Part shown: piece after piece, positions 55,417 to 64,000 of the stretch
Layout: each line of letters starts with the position of its first letter
Numbering within the stretch: the stretch's first letter is position 1
Assembly: GCA_963921425.1 (NCBI GenBank)
Contig: OY992834.1
Coordinates: forward strand, 9,469,271 to 9,533,270
Direction: 5' to 3'
Origin: Dryas octopetala
Lineage: Eukaryota > Streptophyta > Magnoliopsida > Rosales > Rosaceae
DNA: 64,000 nt
Notes under the pieces: model-generated
What the model saw: only the letters and a program-made list of their open reading frames with translations
The model's database searches: none
What the model was told of the DNA's origin: nothing
Program-made: the position numbers and the translations under genes

Positions 55417-55831
55417 TTGGAGGAGTTAGGGTTTGGAGAGAGAGGAAGGAAGGAAAGGGCATGTTAGTTGGGGTTTCACAGAGTGAGAGTGAGTGTGAGT
55501 GTGAGTTAGGAGGGAGGGAGGAGCGAGGGAGTAGATGGGTTAGTTAAATGACAGTTATATGTGAAGGAGGTTTTTACACATGTTCAAATTTTAGTTGGAT
55601 TGAAAAATATGATCTTTTTCAGACAAAAAAAAAAAGTGAGGTTTTTAAATTTTAAGACTAAAGTGAGCACCCAAGTCAGCAGCCTAGCGGGACGGTGACA
55701 GGCTCATATGCACCCTGAAATTAGAAGTGACTCAGTGAGCCTACTCAGCTAATAGGGTAGAGTACCCGCCAAAACAACCTCCAGCTAAATACATTAAATT
55801 TTCATAGCACCGTATATATATATATACAGAC
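55417..55831 (-). promoter_or_regulatory. Upstream region of VCCN1
   Basis: This is the leader and promoter of the minus-strand VCCN1 gene. It starts with GA-rich leader-like sequence (about 55430-55540 on the + strand). A TA-repeat at about 55813-55826 abuts the next MITE. Confidence 0.45.
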
Positions 55832-56222
55832 TCCTTCTATTGAGGTATACCTCAACTTATTTATGTTGAGGTATATACTGTTAGGGCCAACACGAGCCGT
55901 TTTGTGTCGATTTGAACCGTTCATTTTTTACATCTCCATTGATAGATCATCCTTGCAAAAAATTATCCAAATCGGAAATTATTTGTCTATCTAACTTTGA
56001 TCAAATAAATAGACGAACCAAATATTTTCGATGAAACCGTCCATTTGTTTTATCAAAATTAGATAGGCAAATGATTTCCGATTTGACTAATTTTTTGTAA
56101 GGATGATCTATCAATGAAGATGATATTTGCGAACGGTTCGGATCGACACAAAACGACTCGTGTGGGCCCCAACAAGATCATACCTCAACATAAATAAGTT
56201 GAGGTATACCTCAATAGAAGGA
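55832..56222. mobile_element. Fold-back MITE, about 391 bp (family B)
   Basis: Left end tccttctattgaggtatacc and right end its complement (...tcaatagaagga at 56222). The inverted match continues through 'tcaacttatttatgttgaggtat' and into the shared interior module, present in forward form near 55910-55990 and inverse near 56060-56135. The ends are flanked by TA/AC repeats, so the target duplication is unclear. Confidence 0.75.
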
Positions 56223-56241
56223 ACCTGTATATATATACATA

Positions 56242-56600
56242 AATGATCACCCGCTCACCATAAAGCGGGGAATTCTCCGCTCACCATGGTGCGGGAAATT
56301 TAAAGATCGAGACCGTCCATTTTTTAGGTCCATCTTGAAGGGTCATCTTTGTAAAAAAATCAGCTAAATCGATAATTGTTTAGTCTTCCAAACTTTGCAA
56401 ACAAATACAATTCGTCAGATAAGGTTGAAATGATGTTGACAGTAATACACCGGCTAAACAGTTTCCGATTTGGTTGATTTTTTTCAAATGTGATCTTTGA
56501 ATAATGCTCTAAAATATGGACGGTTCCGATCATTAAAATTCGTTGCTGGGTAGTTAGGTAAGCGGAGAATTTCTCGCTCTATAGTGAGTGGGTGATCATT
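56242..56600. mobile_element. Fold-back MITE, about 359 bp (family C)
   Basis: Ends aatgatcacccgctcacc at 56242 and its near-complement (gtgagtgggtgatcatt) at 56600; 'agcggggaattctccgct' is mirrored by 'agcggagaatttctcgct' near 56562. The interior again carries the shared module in forward (about 56310-56380) and inverse (about 56455-56535) form. It lies only 20 bp from the neighbouring MITE but has different termini. Confidence 0.75.
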
Positions 56601-56699
56601 ACTGATATCATATTATGCACAAAAATTCTGTCTTAACAATCATTAGTACATTTTTATAGATTAGTCATTTCTCTCTCAATTCTATTTTTTTTTCCCTTT

Positions 56700-56826
56700 C
56701 AGATTCATAGATTTGCTAACCTGAGAAGATTGTTCAAAGCTAATAAAGTCCAATTCTGTTTTTTCTTTCTGACAGATTCTTAGTTTTGCTAACCTGAGAT
56801 GATTGTTCAGAGCTAATAAAGTCCAA
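56700..56826. repeat. Tandem repeat of about 73 bp, two copies
   Basis: Copies start at 56700 and 56773 and share agattc.tag.tttgctaac, 'ctgaga.gattgttca.agc' and taataaagtccaa. They lie in the 3' flank of the small minus-strand gene, possibly in its 3'UTR. Confidence 0.65.
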
Positions 56827-57012
56827 AGCATTTTGCGAATTGTTAAGAGGGGCAGATTTTAACAAGGGGAAGATCATACATATAACAGAACATGAAACAT
56901 CTTCTGCAAAAGTTACACAAGGTCCAACATCATCGCATACACAGTTTCAAAAGAACAGTAAAACCAGTCTCAAACCCATGATGTTCCTATACAATGTTAA
57001 CTGCCTATCAAT

Positions 57013-58534
57013 CTAAGGATGTTCCTTTGCACGGTCAGGGCTCAGCTTCTCCCTTTCACTTTCTTTAGACTGACTCTTTGATCCAAAGATGAACCCTTTC
57101 TTTGCACTGTCAGGGCTCAGCTTCTCCCTTTCACTTTCTTTAGACGGACTCTTTGATCCAAAGATGAACCCTTTCATAGAACTCTCTGCAGACTGTATCG
57201 CCTTCTTAATCTGCCATCATAAATTTGTGCCATTAGACATTAGTCTTCAAAACAGTTACCATACAACCAATGACAATCACTAATTACCAATGAAGAAATA
57301 ACAAAGTTTTTTAAACAATCAATGACAGTCTAGCAGGCAAGGTACTTATCCACAACCGGGTAAAAGTTCCCTCTGAAAATGCTTTCCATGATGTGTAAGA
57401 CATGATAACACTTGTATACCTATCAAAAAGAACATTTTTCCAGCCCTGTTCTTGCTGTTGTTTCTTTTCTCTAACTTTAACCTTCTACAATCTTCTCACA
57501 ACCTCGATCTTTCTGTGACCAAATAATTGACATTATATCCTAGCATTCTCACTAAGTAGTAAGAGGTGCCTCTTTTCTGCTTCTAGTTCTAACTCCACAA
57601 ATTTGCCACTTTTCCTTCAGCATTATTTAGTTCTTCTAATTTCATGAACAAGTCATTCCTAACTGATTGATATTGATACTCTACATTCAAGGAGGGATAA
57701 AGTTGCTTGATATTCTAGAATACAGGGTCCAAGAGCACTCCTAATTCCTTCCTAAACCATATTTGTCTAGCTTTGAACCATAGTGCCTACCTCACGAACA
57801 ATCAAATCTAGATGATCAAATACCAAAACATTTCTGAAAATCAATCTTCATTTTTCTTTATAAGCCCTTCAATGTAAGCATACTGCAATAAAATTAAAAC
57901 ATGTTTGCTATATAGTAGTAACTATACAACTATACAAGCGGCACATTGCACACACACACACAGTTACATTAACATTTTCTTGATGAGATATGACATCCTA
58001 AGAAAATACAAACTAGCCAGAAAAACAAACACACGAACAGCAACAAGAAGAAGAACAACATTGATTCAAAAACGAAAACCAGATACCCAATTAGTCCAAT
58101 TGCATAACCCAGATTCACACCACTATTAGCAAGCAACTCAACATCGAATCCCCAATATTCTGAACTGGAAGAGGAAAAAATCTAAAAACAAACTAGAAAT
58201 ATTCAAGAGTAGGAACTCATAACAGATACAAAAGGCAATTACCACAAAACCCACAACAAAGATTAGGAACACATGGCATCTGAGAAATGAAATTGTTTGA
58301 ATGCAAACAAAGAGAAAGGATTGTAAACCCAAGATTATTAATTATTCATTTTCCCCCTATCATTTCTCAACAAGATCCAATAGTAATTTTAGAAGAAGAA
58401 ATACTGTGAAAAACACATACAGGGTCGAGAACATTGGGCTCAGAGCCATAATCAGCGGTTAAGAGAAAATAGGCAGCAGTAACAGTAGCCACCATAGTTG
58501 TCCTCCTCACCAACTTATCGATTTGTGGGTTCAT
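57013..58534 (-). CDS. Small predicted membrane protein with internal duplication
   Basis: Two exons on the minus strand, 58534-58421 and 57210-57013, give 103 aa. The N-terminus has a short basic stretch (KLVRRT) followed by a hydrophobic segment (MVATVTAAYFLLTA), so a single-pass membrane or signal-anchor protein is likely. After PNVLDPIKKAIQSAESS comes the charged block GFIFGSKS.SKESEREKLSPD, present twice in a row. The DNA of that block (57026-57100 and 57101-57175) is duplicated with two mismatches, so the relatives are probably about 25 residues shorter. The function is unknown. Confidence 0.75.
57026..57175 (-). repeat. In-frame 75-bp tandem duplication in a coding exon
   Basis: Copies 57026-57100 and 57101-57175 differ at only two positions that I can see. 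75 bp is a multiple of three, so the frame is kept and 25 residues are added. Confidence 0.85.
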
Positions 58535-58744
58535 GATGATTCTCTTCCTTTTTCACTTGGCTTCTCTAAAAAGAAAGGGTTTTTAGAATACGGACTTGGA
58601 CAATTTGTTATTTTAGACAAAGAAAGGGTTTTTCATTTTTGGAAAGGGAAGCAACGAGAAAGAGAGTAGAAGGCATGGAAGCCGGAAGGAAATGGGTTTT
58701 ATAATTTGTTTGTTTGCATAAGTTCGGAAGTTCCTTTAATAAAT

Positions 58745-60098
58745 TAGTTAATTAGATATATATACCTCAACTATACATCACTTATCAACTGGGTACCTCT
58801 GGTTCAAAAACTTTCATTCGGGTACCTCAACTTCAATATTTTGTCAACTTAGTATCTCCGTTAGTCTGACCGTTAGGAAGACCGTTAAATGCCTACATGG
58901 CGCTGACGTGGCACACGCAGACCCACCACTAAATGTTGACTTGTCTTTAAAAAAAAAGCCACATATATAAAAATTAATAAAAAAATAAAAAAACCATTAA
59001 AATTATATAAAATTGAAAAAAAAATAAAAAGCCAACCCCCACCTAGCACCCTCCTTCCCCTTCATCCTCCACCCTTCCCCCACCCAGGCCACCCCCTCCA
59101 CCTTCCCCGCCTCTCCCCCCCAAACCCAGGCCACCCCCCCACCTCCCCCGCCCTTCCCCCCCAAACCCAAGCCACCCCCTCCACCTCCCTCGCCCCTCCC
59201 CCCCAAACCTAACCCCCTGGCCCGTCGCACCCCCCTCCCACCTAACCCAACAACACCTCCAAAGCCATGAGTGAGCCAATTGAGCCCTCAACGTCGTCGT
59301 TTTTGTCTTCACCGAAAGACAAAGACCCACCCACCTTGCTGATTCACCCATGGCGCGAGCCCTTCGAGCATGGGCTGCTGCCCATCCCCAAGCTCATCTT
59401 CATTGACCCGACGCAAACCCTAATTCTGCTGAAGCAGAAGCTGATCGAGCAGTGCCCGAGTCACCGGGTCAGCTCGGCCGCGATCTCCGAGGCCTTCCAG
59501 ATCTCCGCCGATCACGCCAGGCTCGTCCTCGACACCCTGTCCTCGGTCATTCATTCCGAGTCCGACCTGCTCGTCTGGACCAAGCCCGATGCGTTAGACG
59601 AGGTCGGAGCCGATGTGCATGATCTGGTTTTGTTCCTCTACATTCAGTCGTACAAGAAGTTGTTGCCCTGGACGCATAAGGACTCGGCTGCCGTCGCCGA
59701 TGTTTGGCCTTCGACGTCTGCTTTCAATGGAGGAGAGTTTCTGGGTTCTAAGCTTCTTTCTGGCTGTACAGGGGAGGCGGAGGGAGGCGGTGGGGATGCT
59801 GAGTTCTGACTTTCTGGGCTATTTTTTTTTTTAAATCAAATTATTTTTTAATATTTTATATCATTTTCAAAGTTTTATTAATTTTTTTTTATTTTTGGTA
59901 TACGTGGCTATTTTTTAATATTTAATGGTGGGGTCCGCGTGTGCCACGTCAGCGCCACGTATGCAGATAACGATCAGACTAACGGAGGTACTTAGTTGAC
60001 GAAATATTGAAGTTGTTGTAGCCTAATAAAAGTTTTTAAACCAGAGGTACCCAATTGATAAGTGATGTATAGTTGAGGTATATATATGTAATTAACCC
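58745..60098. mobile_element. Pack-MULE-like element carrying a TBCCD1-like exon, 1,354 bp
   Basis: Terminal inverted repeats of roughly 190 bp share, near the ends, GTTAATTA then atatatatacctcaactata and catcacttatcaa.tgggta, and further in cgttagtctga and ggcgctgacgtggcacacgc. A perfect 9-bp duplication, TTAATAAAT, flanks it (58736-58744 and 60099-60107). Long TIRs with a 9-bp duplication fit Mutator-like elements. No transposase is present. The interior holds C-rich sequence and the intact frame 59267-59809, described separately. The left end is 210 bp upstream of the start codon of the small membrane-protein gene. Confidence 0.85.
59267..59809 (+). pseudogene. Captured first exon of a TBCC-domain-containing protein 1-like gene
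   Basis: The 180-aa frame starts MSEPIEPS and contains HPWREPFEHGLLPIPKLIF, DPTQTLILLKQKLIEQCPS, ISEAFQISADHARLVLDTLS, DLVLFLYIQSYKKLLPWTHK and DSAAVADVWPSTSAFNG. I recognise this as the N-terminal region of the plant TBCCD1-like (C-CAP/cofactor C-like) protein, normally several hundred residues long. After STSAFNG the similarity stops and about 24 Gly/Glu-rich residues lead to a stop. The C-CAP domain is missing, so it is a gene fragment. It lies entirely between the TIRs of the MULE-like element. It has no internal stop, so it may still be translated if transcribed. Confidence 0.75.
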
Positions 60099-61172
60099 TT
60101 AATAAATCTATTTTTGTTCTTTTAAAAAAACAAAAAAAAAGAATTTCCCAAAATATTAGAAGATGATTGTTTTTATTTTTTTATTTTTTTCTTCAAAATG
60201 AGACTTTTACTAGATCAAAGTAAAATTACAAAAACAATACAAAGACCCAACAAAAGGCCCAATAGTACATAAGGCCCAAAATTAAACAATCAAAAAAACT
60301 CTAATCGTAAACCATAAGCATTAGCCACCGCTGCATGACTTACGCTGCTACTAATGAGCATGAAGGCAATAGCCGAATGCCGGTTGAAGGATCTAACAAG
60401 ACAATCCCCACAAAACTTCAAAAGCAATCAAAACGGCCTAGAAAAGCAGAACCAAACATCAAAAAGAAAAACCCCAAAATCGAACACCACAACATCAAAG
60501 AGAAACTGCAGCCACCGCTCGAGGAACACAACCAAGAAGAACCGGATGGAGGAAGGTGGTGGTGCGCGCACCCGAGTTAAAACTCTACACACCTTCCAAT
60601 TGATCCATGATAACACACGTTTAGGAGGAGTCTCTGTAGATGCCCAATCAAGATGCAGAGTCATAAAAGGAGGGAGTAAGAAAGCGGAGGAAGACATAGA
60701 TGGAGAGAAGATAGAGCATGAGGGAAAATATGAGGCATATGAGAAGGGAACAAGAAGAGATCGGATGAGGAACAAAGCAGATCTAGGGTTAGGGCTTTGA
60801 TGGGGTTTTGGAAAAGAATTGGAAGAACATTGGATGAGAAAGGAGAAACAAAGAAGGGGAAGTGGCACAAGCCCGGATATGAGATGTAGCTCAAGGAAGA
60901 AACACCTATTTCGGGTGGGATGGTGCCACCGACTCTCAAAAGGGAGGAGAGAGAATAGAGCACTCAAAAGGGGCATATAAATGACTCAAATAGAAGGTGA
61001 CTGTTATATCCATTTTCTAGTTTCTTCTCACATTACTCTCTTTTATTTGAATTTATGAAATGACAAGTATAACGTAATACAAAAAGTCATAAAATTCACC
61101 CAAAAAAAAAAAAAAAAAACAAGAATGGACATAAACTCACCTTGATCCCAGCCCTTGCTTGCCACCTTGTCA

Positions 61173-61457
61173 CCACCTTCGTCGTTGACGGTCAAACCCC
61201 ACACAGCTAACGCCTCTCTCTCTCTCTCTCTCTCTTCCTCCCTCCGCACTCCCTCCCTGTCGAACAGAAAAGGAGACCAATTTTGGCCTCCATATCAAAG
61301 GTAGCTAAATTCTAATAAGTTCGACGACATCCCTTTTTGTTTGGTAAGGCCATCAACCTTCCTTTTCGATCGACAAGAAAGGAGTGCGAAAAGAGAGAGA
61401 GAGAGAGAGAGAGAGAGTATCATCTGTGTGGGGTTAGACCATCGGCAACAAGGGTGG
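61173..61457. repeat. Fold-back with CT/GA microsatellites in its arms
   Basis: Left arm (about 61173-61310) and right arm (about 61340-61457) are imperfect inverses. Paired stretches include ggtcaaaccccacacag / ctgtgtggggttagacc and cgcactccctccctgtcga / tcgacaagaaaggagtgcg. The (CT)n at 61213-61237 pairs with the (GA)n at 61392-61417. Confidence 0.6.
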
Positions 61458-61935
61458 TTACTGGCTGCAGAAGGGGTATGGTCGGGTTTTTGGGGTTTTA
61501 ATTCTTTCATGGTGATGACCGTTGGCGTGTGTAGTGAGAAATTGTTTAAAAATTAAAGTGAAATGAAAGTATAGTTAGTAAGGGATATGAGATGAGAAGA
61601 AAATGAGTGTGTATATAGCAACCATCTATCATAAACTACCCTTTGGTTTGTAGTATATTACTAAGCTGCCTGAGAGACTATGCAATTGCACTTTTATCTC
61701 AATGATGGGTCTTGTGTTCAATCAAATTAAAGTGGGATGCAAGAGTAGTGAGTAAGAGGTGTTCATTGAAAAATTTGAGGGTGTGTAGAATTGAAGCACT
61801 CCAAGTTTAAATGAGACACATGTACAAAATAGTTTACAATTTAGAAAACATATATATATTTGTCTATTTTTAAGTGTTTGAGAAACAAATTTTGTCAAAT
61901 GATCAAGTGCTTATAATGAGAAATGCGCAATCAAT

Positions 61936-62120
61936 TATTTTTTTTTTTTTGATAAAGGAAGAGATGAAAGCAATAAAGCCCAAAATTGAGTAACCCTAAC
62001 TAAATCGTCAAATAGAAGTTGCGCACAACATGAAGGAGGAGCGTCCAAATGATAGAAACCTAAATCAAATGAAGATGATTGTATGCCTTCGGGGACATCC
62101 GATAAAATTAGAATGTACGT
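61936..62120 (-). mobile_element. Possible 3' end of a LINE retrotransposon
   Basis: On the minus strand a frame reads APPSCCAQLLFDDLVRVTQF and runs into TTTATC followed by an A-run. Plant LINE RNase H C-termini often have a PP...LLxDD..G/R motif followed by a 3' tail and poly(A). No upstream reverse-transcriptase domain is visible here, so this is a 5'-truncated fragment at best. Confidence 0.4.
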
Positions 62121-62472
62121 TAAATGAATGTGGAAATACGTGCCATTACTATTTATACTACACCGAACAACAATTTACAAGAGTTAGGTATGTTACTATG
62201 TTTGGCAAGTGAAATAAATTTTATCAGGAAATTTTCCTATTAACGTCTTATTCGTTTTTGGCCCAAAAAAAAAAAAACGTCTTATTTGTTAACATGGGCA
62301 GTCATAACCCGGATTAAGGCTAAGGCTTAAGCTTACACTGACAACCAAACACACCCCAAAATCTCTCTTCTTTGTTCTTGGCTTCTTGCAATCCAATAGC
62401 AATAACTGTCTACTACGAAGCCAACAGTCCCTCAAATCACTCTGAACTTGAGGACTCTGACAAAGAGCATCA

Positions 62473-63849
62473 ATGGAAGAACCAAAGCCAACCCAGTCCA
62501 CACCCGCCCAAGTCCCAGACCCTCCAAGCTCAGTCGAAGCTCTCCCTCCACAACCTCCCTCTTCTCTTCCTCCTAAGACCAAGAAGAGACCCCTTGACAG
62601 TCATGTCCATATCTCCAACTCCACCTACTTCAAGATTCGTGCCGTCCTCAAAGATATTCGTCCTCATTTTCTGGAGGTACAATTCAGACCCATTTGCTAA
62701 AGTTTGCATCTTGATCTGAGTTTGTTGTAGCTTTTGAAGTACATCTTCGCCTGAATTTTGTTTTTTTGTTTTTTGTTTTTCATTTCACAATTTGCATTGT
62801 CACAAAGATTTCTTTTTAGATGGTAAATGTATAATCTTTGTCATCATGATTTCTTGTCTTTTGTTTTTTTGGGTGCACTTAGCATCTCTGCTTAGCAAAA
62901 TTTGTCTAAATAATGATTTTGATGAAAATGGCTGGTCCAGAAACTTGGTAAAATAGTACCATTCTGTGCTGTTGTTTTTTTTCCTTTTCCTTTTCCTTTT
63001 TTTTTTTTTTTTGAGGTTTGTCTCTTTCTCAGTTCTTGGTTGCTGAACATTTATTGTTTGGACTAATAGTAGTCAATTAGTCATTCTTAGAATTATAAAG
63101 TGAAGAATGAAGACAAGAGATTTATGGTTTTAAGTGAATTGAGGTGTTTCTAATTTGCATTACATGAAACTCTCAATAGTAGTGTTTATTTGCTCTCAAT
63201 TCCGATTGTGTTTGACTCTTTTAGGCTGCAGATGAAGTGTACGTCATGCATTTTGTGTAATCAATATGTCATGGGTAGAATTTAGGCCTTGTTTGATGCA
63301 TAGGATTGGATTAGATAGATTAAATGGCTAGATTTATGTGTATTTAAGGAAGAAACTTCTAACTTGAAGGAAGAAGATGGGAAGAAGATGAATTAGTCAT
63401 AAGGGGGAACTTATCCCTTCCAATCCCCACAAAAATGGTGGATTAGTGAGGATAAGTTCCCCCTTAGGCTAATCCATCTCCTCCCCATCTTCTTCCTTCA
63501 AGTTAGAAGAAAACCTCCATCTTCTTCCTTAAATATGCATGAATCTAGCCAATCCAATCTTATGCATCAAAGAAGACCTTAGGAGATTATGGCTACTGTA
63601 AAGTGCATTAGGTCTTCTAGAAACTACAGGGGATATGCCAATGGGTGGTAACTTGGTTTCTAAATTATGATCTATCAAGATTGTGGATGTACTGTCAATT
63701 AGTTTCTCTCCATATTGGTGCTTTGAACTGCTTCTTTTGTTTCGTAATTATATCAAGTATGGAGGGCTTGAAATATTTTTCTGTTATTTTGAAGGTTCTC
63801 CGGACCCCTGACTTTCGAAAGTGCAAAGCAGCCAACGAAATTCAAGAAC
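62473..63849 (+). CDS. Uncharacterised plant gene, 5' part (continues beyond the window)
   Basis: Two exons can be read, 62473-62676 and 63795-63849 (phase consistent); the gene continues past the right edge. The first 45 residues are Pro/Ser-rich with a short basic patch (PKTKKRPLD). A conserved-looking block follows: HISNSTYFKIRAVLKDIRPH, FLEVLRTPDFRKCKAANEIQ. The donor at 63850 (GAAC|GTAAGC) ends the visible part. I recognise the block as occurring in plant proteins but cannot name a function. The intron carries a Tourist-like MITE at 63285-63578. Confidence 0.7.
63285..63578. mobile_element. Tourist-like (PIF/Harbinger) MITE, 294 bp, intronic
   Basis: Ends GGCCTTGTTTGATGCATA and (reversed) GGTCTTCTTTGATGCATA, with the 3-bp duplication TTA on both sides (63282-63284 and 63579-63581). 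The arms pair through 'gattggatt', 'tatttaaggaagaa', 'ttctaacttgaaggaagaag' and 'aagggggaacttatcc'. The TIR beginning GGCCTTGTTTG and the TTA duplication are typical of Tourist elements. Confidence 0.85.
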
Positions 63850-64000
63850 GTAAGCTCATCAAGACTTTATTTTTTGGTTTTTATTAATTTTTCACACGGT
63901 GACATATAGTTATCCCTTGCTACAATAAAGCTTACCTGATTATTCATGTGATTACTTGATTTATTAATTCTTCATGTATATGAATCTGATTATATAGAGT

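Larger units (their letters stand above)
60108..62472. other. Repeat-rich intergenic region
   Basis: No complete gene is supported. 60110-60990 resembles, on the minus strand, a retroposed sequence with an A-rich 3' end near 60160-60195. 61173-61457 is a fold-back. 61936-62120 resembles the 3' end of a LINE on the minus strand. The immediate promoter of the next gene lies at the right end (about 62280-62472). Confidence 0.45.

Noticed and set aside
59003..59351. Gly-rich open frames on the minus strand
   Set aside because: They are the complement of a C-rich stretch within the Pack-MULE-like element and are pure composition effects.
60335..60976. Long frames of 148-182 aa on both strands
   Set aside because: The frames overlap on opposite strands without domains; the minus-strand reading with an A-rich 3' end suggests a retroposed or repeat-derived sequence, not a gene.

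Overview
The window is nuclear DNA of a flowering plant. Genes are split by many short AT-rich introns with GT..AG borders, several proteins carry likely plastid transit peptides, there is one nuclear tRNA gene, and the intergenic DNA is full of plant-type terminal-inverted-repeat (TIR) elements. The families present and the protein similarity I recognise suggest a eudicot, probably a rosid; Rosaceae is plausible but not proven. No bacterial, organellar or CRISPR features were seen.

Layout. 273-3804 (-): a GL3/EGL3-type bHLH regulator. 3805-13894: about 10 kb of gene-poor repeat-rich DNA, with a dispersed repeat family and, at its right end, nested TIR elements. 13895-19088 (+) and 21772-26220 (+): two beta-amylase genes in tandem, a plastid BAM2-like gene and a BAM7-like gene fusing a BZR1-type DNA-binding domain to beta-amylase. 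27100-29256 (-): a class 3 lipase of the calmodulin-binding heat-shock-protein type. 30868-32569: a hAT-like element. 33351-40149 (+): acyl-CoA thioesterase with a cyclic-nucleotide-binding domain. 42030-43251 (+): F-box/kelch SKIP4-like. 44180-45960 (-): small uncharacterised acidic protein. 46335-47523: a MULE-like element inserted in an older MITE. 48636-52062 (+): ankyrin-repeat kinase. 52592-52665 (+): tRNA-Val(CAC). 53046-55416 (-): bestrophin-like chloride channel VCCN1. 55832-56600: two adjacent fold-back MITEs. 57013-58534 (-): small predicted membrane protein with an internal duplication. 58745-60098: a Pack-MULE-like element carrying the first exon of a TBCCD1-like gene. 62473-63849 and beyond (+): the 5' part of an uncharacterised gene with a Tourist-like MITE in its intron.

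Function. The genes are not an operon and work in different pathways: epidermal/flavonoid regulation (bHLH), starch breakdown and its transcriptional control (BAM2/BAM7), lipid metabolism (lipase, thioesterase), ubiquitin targeting (SKIP4), signalling (kinase) and thylakoid ion balance (VCCN1). Only the BAM2/BAM7 pair is clearly linked: their catalytic parts share every intron position and a short conserved motif survives in their N-terminal regions, so they arose by tandem duplication.

The most interesting layer is the mobile DNA. At least eight TIR elements can be delimited. Five have readable or nearly readable target-site duplications; one carries an intact coding exon from a host gene; and five elements with different ends share one internal fold-back module. 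Exon borders were read by eye from splice signals, reading frame and recalled family sequences; no alignment or database search was run.
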